A stretch of 7,261 bases of DNA from Pseudomonadota bacterium (GTDB lineage Bacteria > Pseudomonadota > Gammaproteobacteria > Xanthomonadales > Rhodanobacteraceae): positions 1-7,261 of the forward strand of contig JAFEEK010000162.1 in NCBI GenBank assembly GCA_018241165.1, in the 5' to 3' direction. The notes beneath the pieces are model-generated. The model saw only the letters and a list, made by a program, of their open reading frames with translations. It searched no databases and had not been told where the DNA came from. Position 1 is the first letter of the stretch; every line of letters begins with the position of its first letter. The position numbers and the translations under genes are program-made. Of this stretch, positions 1-4,892 are shown one piece after another.

Positions 1-2391
1 GATTTCCAGGTGCTGGCGTCCTACGGTCATGTGCGCGACCTGAAGCCGAAGGAAGGCGCAGTCGACACGGATCGCGACTTTGCCATGCATTACGAGCTGA
101 TCGACAAGAACGAAAAGCACGTCGATGCCATCGTCAAGGCGGCCAAGGATGCGCAGGCGCTGTATCTTGCGACCGACTTGGACCGCGAAGGCGAGGCGAT
201 TTCCTGGCATATCGCGCAGATCCTCAAACAGCGCAAACTGCTCGATGGCAAGGCCGTGCATCGCGTGGTGTTTTCCGAAATCACCCCGCATGCGATCCAG
301 GATGCCGTGGCGCATCCGCGCGAACTGTCGCTGGACCTCGTCAACGCGCAACAGGCACGGCGCGCGCTCGATTACCTGGTCGGCTTCAACCTGTCGCCGG
401 TGCTGTGGCGGAAAGTGCAGCGCGGCCTGTCGGCCGGGCGCGTGCAGTCGCCGGCGCTGCGCATGATCGTCGAGCGCGAAGAGGAAATCGAAGCGTTCAA
501 GGCGCGCGAATACTGGACCATCGAAGCCGACTGCGCGCATCCGTCGCAGCGTTTCGCCGCGCGCCTGCTCAAACTGCGTGGCAAGAAATTCGAGCAGTTC
601 GACCTGACCGACGAAAAATCCGCGCACGCCGCGCGCGATGGCCTGATCAAGTCCGCGCAGGGCCGCCTGATCGTTTCCGAGGTGCAGTCCAAGGAACGCA
701 AGCGCCGTCCCTCGCCGCCGTTCACGACGTCGACCTTGCAGCAGGAAGCCGCGCGCAAGCTTGGCTTTTCCACCAGCCGCACGATGCGCATCGCGCAGGG
801 CCTGTACGAAGGCGTGGCACTCGGCGACGAGGGCACGGTCGGCCTGATCACCTACATGCGTACCGATTCGGTGAACCTCGCCCAGGACGCGATCGCGGAA
901 ATCCGCAAGGTCATCGCGCGCGATTACGGCGCGCGCGCCTTGCCCGAACATCCGCACTTTTACCGTGCCAAATCCAAGAACGCGCAGGAAGCGCATGAGG
1001 CGATTCGTCCGACTTCGGCGCTGCATACGCCGGCGAGCATGGCCGCCTACCTCAACGACGATCAGCGCAAATTGTACGAACTGATCTGGAAGCGCGCGGT
1101 CGCCTGCCAGATGCAACATGCAACCTTGAACACGGTCTCGGTGGATTTCGATGCCGGCGACGATTCGGCGTTCCGCGCCAGCGGTACCACCGTGGTCGAT
1201 CCGGGGTTTCTCGCCGTCTACGAAGAAGGCCGCGACGCGAAGCAGGCCGAGGACGACGACGAGAACCGCAAGCTGCCGACGATGAAAGTCGGCGAAGCCA
1301 TACCGCTCGCGGACGTACTCGCCGAACAGCATTTCACCGAGCCGCCGCCACGCTTTTCCGAAGCGAGTCTTGTGAAGACGTTGGAGGAATACGGCATCGG
1401 CCGGCCATCGACCTATGCCAGCATCATCCAGACCCTGCTCAACCGCGAATACGTGCTGCTGGATTCGCGTCGCTTCCGACCGACCGACGTCGGCCGCGCC
1501 GTGGCGAAATTCCTGGCCGGCCATTTCACCCAGTACGTCGATTACGATTTCACCGCCAAGCTCGAAGACGAGCTCGACGCAGTGTCGCGCGGCGAGGAAG
1601 AATGGGTGCCGCTGTTGCGCAAATTCTGGACACCGTTCAAGGCACTGGTGACGGACAAGATCGAAACGGTGGATCGCGGCGAAGCCGGTGGCGAGCGCGT
1701 GCTCGGTACCGATCCCGTCTCCGGCAAACCGGTATCCGTGCGCCTGGGCCGCTATGGGCCGATGGCGCAGCTCGGCGGCCGCGACGACGAGACGAAACGT
1801 TTCGCCAGCCTGCGCCCGGGCCAGAGCATCCACACGATCGGGCTCGAGGATGCGCTGCACCTGTTCAAGCTGCCGCGTGAACTGGGCGTGGCCGATGACG
1901 GCGAGAAAATCAGCGTCGGTATCGGCCGCTTCGGTCCGTTCGTCAAGCATGGCACGATGTACGCCTCGATCAAACCGCCGGACGATCCATATACGCTCGA
2001 GTTGCCGCGCGCGAAGGAAATCCTGCACGAGAAGGCCGAGGCACTCCGCAATCGCGTGATCGCGAGTTTCCGCGACGGCGCGATCCAGATCCTGCGCGGC
2101 CAGTACGGCCCCTACATCACCGACGGCGAGAAGAACGCGCGCATCCCCAAGGACCGCGAACCGGCGTCGTTGACCGAAGCCGAATGCGCGGAACTGCTGG
2201 CGGCGGCGCCGATCCGTCCCAAGCGCGGACGCTTCGGCAAGGGCGCCAAGAACGCTCCGGCGAAGTCCGCGGCGAAGAAGGAAGCGCCAGCGAAAAAAGC
2301 GGCTGCAAAGAAGACGCCAGCCAAGAAAGCCACCGCGAAGAAAGCAGCGGCGAAAAAGGCCGCGCCGCGCGCGAAGAAAACCGCAGGCTGA
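1..2391 (+). CDS. topA: DNA topoisomerase I (type IA), 5'-truncated by window edge
   Basis: This enzyme relaxes negative supercoils by cutting one DNA strand and holding the 5' phosphate on a tyrosine. The frame is open from base 1, giving 796 visible residues. Compared with E. coli TopA about 23 N-terminal residues are missing, including the TOPRIM glutamate. Visible landmarks (residues counted from base 1) are TOPRIM ATDLDREGEA with acidic D59, D61 and E63, RGLSAGRVQS at 141-150, the active-site tyrosine Y285 in GLITYMRTDS (E. coli Tyr319), EAHEAIRP at 330-337, and FSEASLVK plus GIGRPSTYAS at 452-474. The C-terminal part has no CxxC zinc ribbons. It has three Topo_C-type repeats centred on GRYGP (583), GRFGPFVKHG (642) and GQYGPYITDG (700), then a Lys/Ala-rich tail. 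The GTG at base 10 is internal and not the true start. tsaC follows four bases after the stop. The identification is secure. Confidence 0.97.
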   Translation, partial: DFQVLASYGHVRDLKPKEGAVDTDRDFAMHYELIDKNEKHVDAIVKAAKDAQALYLATDLDREGEAISWHIAQILKQRKLLDGKAVHRVVFSEITPHAIQDAVAHPRELSLDLVNAQQARRALDYLVGFNLSPVLWRKVQRGLSAGRVQSPALRMIVEREEEIEAFKAREYWTIEADCAHPSQRFAARLLKLRGKKFEQFDLTDEKSAHAARDGLIKSAQGRLIVSEVQSKERKRRPSPPFTTSTLQQEAARKLGFSTSRTMRIAQGLYEGVALGDEGTVGLITYMRTDSVNLAQDAIAEIRKVIARDYGARALPEHPHFYRAKSKNAQEAHEAIRPTSALHTPASMAAYLNDDQRKLYELIWKRAVACQMQHATLNTVSVDFDAGDDSAFRASGTTVVDPGFLAVYEEGRDAKQAEDDDENRKLPTMKVGEAIPLADVLAEQHFTEPPPRFSEASLVKTLEEYGIGRPSTYASIIQTLLNREYVLLDSRRFRPTDVGRAVAKFLAGHFTQYVDYDFTAKLEDELDAVSRGEEEWVPLLRKFWTPFKALVTDKIETVDRGEAGGERVLGTDPVSGKPVSVRLGRYGPMAQLGGRDDETKRFASLRPGQSIHTIGLEDALHLFKLPRELGVADDGEKISVGIGRFGPFVKHGTMYASIKPPDDPYTLELPRAKEILHEKAEALRNRVIASFRDGAIQILRGQYGPYITDGEKNARIPKDREPASLTEAECAELLAAAPIRPKRGRFGKGAKNAPAKSAAKKEAPAKKAAAKKTPAKKATAKKAAAKKAAPRAKKTAG
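2260..2379 (+). repeat. Lys/Ala/Pro low-complexity tail of TopA (AKKA-type repeats)
   Basis: Visible residues 754-793 of TopA consist almost entirely of alanine, lysine, proline and threonine in imperfect 4-5 residue units such as PAKKA, AAKK and TAKKA. Lysine makes up about a third of the last 56 residues. The composition resembles histone H1-like bacterial tails. It is likely disordered and could bind DNA without sequence preference, taking the place of the zinc ribbons found in E. coli TopA; that role is inference. Lysine is written as both AAG and AAA, so the DNA repeat is less exact than the protein repeat. Such tracts can vary in length between strains. Confidence 0.85.
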
Positions 2392-2395
2392 AGCG

Positions 2396-2953
2396 ATGGA
2401 GGCCGCACTGCAAACCGCCGTGGCGGCGCTGCGCGCCGGCGGCGTCGTCGCCTACCCGACCGAGGCGGTTTACGGCCTGGGTTGCGATCCGCATGACCAC
2501 ACGGCATTCGAACGCGTGTTTGCGCTCAAGCAGCGCCCGCCGACACAAGGCGTGCTGCTGATCGCGGCGGATTTTTCACAAGTGGAAAAGTATATCGACA
2601 TCGCGCAGGTGCCCGCGGACGCGCTCGCGCGCGCACGCGCGACCTGGCCAGGTCCGCACACCTGGATTTTTCCGCGCGCCGCGAACGTGCCGAGCTGGAT
2701 CGCCGGCAACCACGCCGGCATCGCGCTGCGCGTGACCGCGCATCCGCTCGCTGCCGCATTGTGCAATGCGTTTGGCGGCGCCATCGTGTCGACCAGCGCG
2801 AATCGCCACGGTGCGGCGCCTGCGCGCACCGCGGGCGCCGTGCATGCGGCATTCGGCAGCGAAGTTTCGTATATTCTGGATGGTGCCGTGGGCGGACTGG
2901 AAAGACCCACGACCATCCGCGACGCGATCAGCGGAGAGCAAATCAGGGTTTGA
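2396..2953 (+). CDS. tsaC: L-threonylcarbamoyladenylate synthase (TsaC/YrdC family)
   Basis: TsaC makes threonylcarbamoyl-AMP from threonine, bicarbonate and ATP. TsaB/D/E then transfer the group to A37 of ANN-decoding tRNAs (t6A). The 185-residue product is a single YrdC domain, about the length of E. coli TsaC (190), with no Sua5 C-terminal domain. It aligns end to end with E. coli TsaC: AYPTEAVYGLGCDP at 19-32, LKQRP at 44-48 (the conserved K-x-R), WPGPHTWIFP at 84-93, RVTAHPLAAALC at 112-123, STSAN at 132-136 (the S-x-N motif) and a closing TIRDAISGEQIR. The ATG is four bases past the topA stop, with only a weak AGG (2385-2387) upstream, so translation is probably coupled to topA. The start fits the E. 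coli N-terminus. In E. coli tsaC lies beside yrdD, which encodes a TopA-like zinc-ribbon protein; here the neighbour is topA itself. Confidence 0.95.
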   Translation: MEAALQTAVAALRAGGVVAYPTEAVYGLGCDPHDHTAFERVFALKQRPPTQGVLLIAADFSQVEKYIDIAQVPADALARARATWPGPHTWIFPRAANVPSWIAGNHAGIALRVTAHPLAAALCNAFGGAIVSTSANRHGAAPARTAGAVHAAFGSEVSYILDGAVGGLERPTTIRDAISGEQIRV

Positions 2954-2959
2954 GGGGAG
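2952..2959 (+). promoter_or_regulatory. Ribosome binding site for the AMP-ligase, overlapping the tsaC stop
   Basis: The purine run GAGGGGAG overlaps the tsaC stop codon (TGA 2951-2953) and ends nine bases before the GTG at 2969. It is the best Shine-Dalgarno match in this junction and supports the GTG as the start. Its overlap with the stop suggests that ribosomes finishing tsaC can reinitiate here. Confidence 0.7.
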
Positions 2960-2968
2960 TCGGGGAAC

Positions 2969-4324
2969 GTGTCAGCCGTCGTCGAAATCCAGGGCGCTTT
3001 TTCCGCGTGCGTGCCGTTGCTGGCCGACGCGGATTTGGCGCGCCCGATCGCATGGCGCGACGGCAAGCCGGTTGCGGCGCGCGATTTCCTCGCCGATGTC
3101 GCCGCGCTCGCCGCGCAGTTGCCGTCGGCGCGTCACGCCGTGAATCTGTGCGACGACCGCTATCGCTTCATCGTTGCATTCTGCGCAGCGGCTGTCGCGG
3201 GGCAGACGAACCTGTTGCCGGGCAATCGCACCCCGCAGACGATTGCGGAAACGTCAGCTGCTTATCCAGACAGTTACGTGCTGGCCGATCGTGCGCAGGA
3301 TGGTGTCGATGCGCGGCAATTCGTGGTTCCGCAAGCATTGTCGCGGCCTGCTGCCGCAACGATGCCGGGACTGCCGCCGGATCGCGTCGTCGCCATCGCT
3401 TTCACCTCGGGCAGCACCGGCACGCCGAAGGCGAATCCGAAAACCTGGGGCGCCGTGTGCGCGAGCAGCGCGTTCAACGCCGATGCGGTGTGCGCGGGCG
3501 GCGCGCCGAACATCATCGCCACGGTGCCGCCGCAACACATGTATGGACTGGAATTGTCCGTGCTGCTGCCGCTGCGCAGCCGCGCCGCGATCCACGCCGG
3601 GCACCCGTTCTTTCCCGCCGACATTGCGCAGGCGCTGACGCAAGTTCCGGCGCCGCGCGTGCTTGTGACCACGCCGCACCATTTGCGCGCACTGCTGCGA
3701 TCCGATACCGCCCTGCCCGCGATCGATGCCATCGTCAGCGCGACCGCACCGCTGGATGGCGAGCTCGCGCGCGCGGTCGAAGCGCGTTACGCCACGCGCG
3801 TGGTCGAAATGTTCGGCTCGACCGAAACCTGCGTCATCGCGCAGCGACGCACGGCGCTGGACGAGCCGTGGCATCCGTACGCCGGCGTGAGCCTGCATCC
3901 GCAGCCGGACGGAACGCTGGTGAACGCGGCGTATTTTTCCGCGCCGACACTGCTGCACGACATCGTGGAAATGCTGCCCGGCAACGGTTTCCGGCTGCGT
4001 GGCCGCAACAGCGATCTGCTCGAAATCGCCGGCAAGCGCGCCTCGCTCGGCGATCTGAACCGGCGCCTGCTCGCAATTGCCGGCGTCGAGGATGGCGTGA
4101 TCTTCCAACTCGATGCCGATGAGCGCGGCGTGAGCCGCCTCGCGGCGATCGCGGTCGCGCCGGGAATGCGCGTGGAGCAGATCCTGGATTCGCTGCGCGC
4201 CGGAATCGATCCGGTGTTTTTGCCCAGGCCGCTCAAGATCGTCGATTCGCTGCCGCGCAACGCGGCGGGCAAGTTGCCCAGAGCGGCATTGTTGGACGCG
4301 CTTACTTCCAGTCAGCCAATTTGA
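2969..4324 (+). CDS. AMP-dependent acyl/aryl ligase, aryl polyene/xanthomonadin-type
   Basis: This is an ANL-superfamily adenylating enzyme, expected to activate a carboxylic acid with ATP and pass the acyl group to CoA or an acyl carrier protein. The 451-residue protein starts at GTG behind a good ribosome site. Motifs are: the phosphate-binding loop FTSGSTGTPK at 145-154, VPPQHMYGLE at 187-195, FGSTET at 282-287, the hinge region LRGRNSDLLEIAGKR at 343-357, and the C-terminal catalytic lysine K435 in NAAGKLPR. All catalytic motifs are present, so it should be active. At 451 residues it is shorter than ordinary fatty acyl-CoA synthetases (500-650). The segment around QHMYG and TTPHHLRALL resembles, from memory, the AMP-ligases of aryl polyene and xanthomonadin clusters (XanA2/ApeH type), which load hydroxybenzoate-like starters. 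The substrate is therefore a guess. It probably shares the topA-tsaC transcript. Its 3' end overlaps the opposing DUF2782 gene by 23 bases. Confidence 0.85.
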   Translation: MSAVVEIQGAFSACVPLLADADLARPIAWRDGKPVAARDFLADVAALAAQLPSARHAVNLCDDRYRFIVAFCAAAVAGQTNLLPGNRTPQTIAETSAAYPDSYVLADRAQDGVDARQFVVPQALSRPAAATMPGLPPDRVVAIAFTSGSTGTPKANPKTWGAVCASSAFNADAVCAGGAPNIIATVPPQHMYGLELSVLLPLRSRAAIHAGHPFFPADIAQALTQVPAPRVLVTTPHHLRALLRSDTALPAIDAIVSATAPLDGELARAVEARYATRVVEMFGSTETCVIAQRRTALDEPWHPYAGVSLHPQPDGTLVNAAYFSAPTLLHDIVEMLPGNGFRLRGRNSDLLEIAGKRASLGDLNRRLLAIAGVEDGVIFQLDADERGVSRLAAIAVAPGMRVEQILDSLRAGIDPVFLPRPLKIVDSLPRNAAGKLPRAALLDALTSSQPI

Positions 4325-4760
4325 AATACACCGGCTGCACGGTGCCCGACGGCCCGGACAACTGTTGCATCAGGTTCGGCGGAATCACGGACGGGTTGTC
4401 GACGTAGAACTTCGTCGGACCTTCCTTTTCGAGCACGCGCACGAACAGCAGCTTGCCTTTCTTGCGGTATTCCTCGACGGTTTCGTTGCCATTCTGGCGC
4501 ACCGTCACGACCGGCAATTCGGCGACGTTCGCCGCTGCCTGAACCTCGGGCGGCAAGGCGTGTTGATCCTGGCTTGTCGCGGCGGCCTTCGACGCAGGCG
4601 CGACGGGCGCAGTTGTCGGCGCAGCCGGCTTCACGCCCGGATCGTTCATGGATGGCGGCGCCTGCACGGGCGGTAGCGGATCGCCGGCGGGTTTGCCTTG
4701 CGCGAAGACTGTTCCCGTCAGGGCAACGAACATCAGGCCAAGCAAGCGAGCGGATTTCAT
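4302..4760 (-). CDS. Exported DUF2782-family protein of unknown function
   Basis: The 152-residue product has a clear Sec signal peptide: K2 and R5, a hydrophobic core LLGLMFVALTG, and a likely cut after A20 (TVFA/QG). Residues 23-82 are a Pro/Ala-rich, probably disordered stretch. The conserved part, residues 84-152, matches my recollection of DUF2782: VTVRQNGNETVEEYRKKGKL, then a strand LLFVRVLEKEGPTKFYVDN and a terminal PVYFKLADWK. No enzyme motif or cysteine is visible, and the function is unknown. The ATG at 4760 is chosen because GGAGG sits six bases upstream and the signal peptide begins exactly there; an in-frame ATG at 4799 would add 13 residues in front of the signal and lacks such support. 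It is divergent from polA. As I recall, DUF2782 genes neighbour polA in pseudomonads too, which suggests conserved synteny rather than proven shared function. Confidence 0.85.
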   Translation of the reverse strand: MKSARLLGLMFVALTGTVFAQGKPAGDPLPPVQAPPSMNDPGVKPAAPTTAPVAPASKAAATSQDQHALPPEVQAAANVAELPVVTVRQNGNETVEEYRKKGKLLFVRVLEKEGPTKFYVDNPSVIPPNLMQQLSGPSGTVQPVYFKLADWK

Positions 4761-4766
4761 GCAGCA

Positions 4767-4771
4767 CCTCC
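4767..4771 (-). promoter_or_regulatory. Shine-Dalgarno site (GGAGG) of the DUF2782 gene
   Basis: Read on the minus strand, GGAGG lies six bases upstream of the ATG at 4760. It is a strong site and decides the start in favour of 4760 over the upstream in-frame ATG at 4799. Confidence 0.8.
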
Positions 4772-4785
4772 GAAGATTTTGCACG

Positions 4786-4794
4786 AGCATAGCA
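4786..4794 (-). promoter_or_regulatory. Candidate extended -10 promoter for the DUF2782 gene
   Basis: On the minus strand the sequence reads TGCTATGCT, an extended -10 element (TG-N-TATGCT, four of six matching TATAAT). Transcription would begin near 4779-4780, giving a leader of about 20 bases that just holds the GGAGG site. No convincing -35 box lies 16-18 bases upstream, which is tolerable for an extended -10 promoter. This is a pattern match only. On the plus strand I found no convincing promoter for polA in the 132-base divergent gap; TTGCAA at 4838 lacks a good -10 partner. Confidence 0.4.
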
Positions 4795-4892
4795 CGCACC
4801 CGACACGCATTTTATGACGCATGCCCGGGCGTTTGCGTTGCAAAAATCCACGCGCTGGGCCAATCTGAAAAACCCGCACTCCTGGTGCTGCC

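Noticed and set aside
10..12. GTG at base 10 as the topA start
   Set aside because: The frame is open to base 1 and residues before it match TopA (homologous to the E. coli segment preceding SSVGHIRDL); the true start is outside the window.
3254..4108. A 284-codon minus-strand open frame antisense to the ligase
   Set aside because: Its composition is rich in Arg/His/Ala, it has no recognisable domain or ribosome site, and it mirrors the ligase codons.
2761..4122. A long plus-strand open frame of about 450 codons overlapping tsaC and the ligase
   Set aside because: It is arginine-rich with no family motif, lies in a different frame over two genes with clear motifs, and is the kind of frame GC-rich codon bias leaves open.
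4267..4279. Hairpin GGGCAA-G-TTGCCC as a terminator for the DUF2782 gene
   Set aside because: The inverted repeat is perfect but only six pairs, it sits inside the ligase coding region, and no T-tract follows in either direction.
4838..4866. TTGCAA as a -35 box for polA
   Set aside because: At 17 bases spacing the -10 would be CAATCT, which matches the consensus at only two positions.
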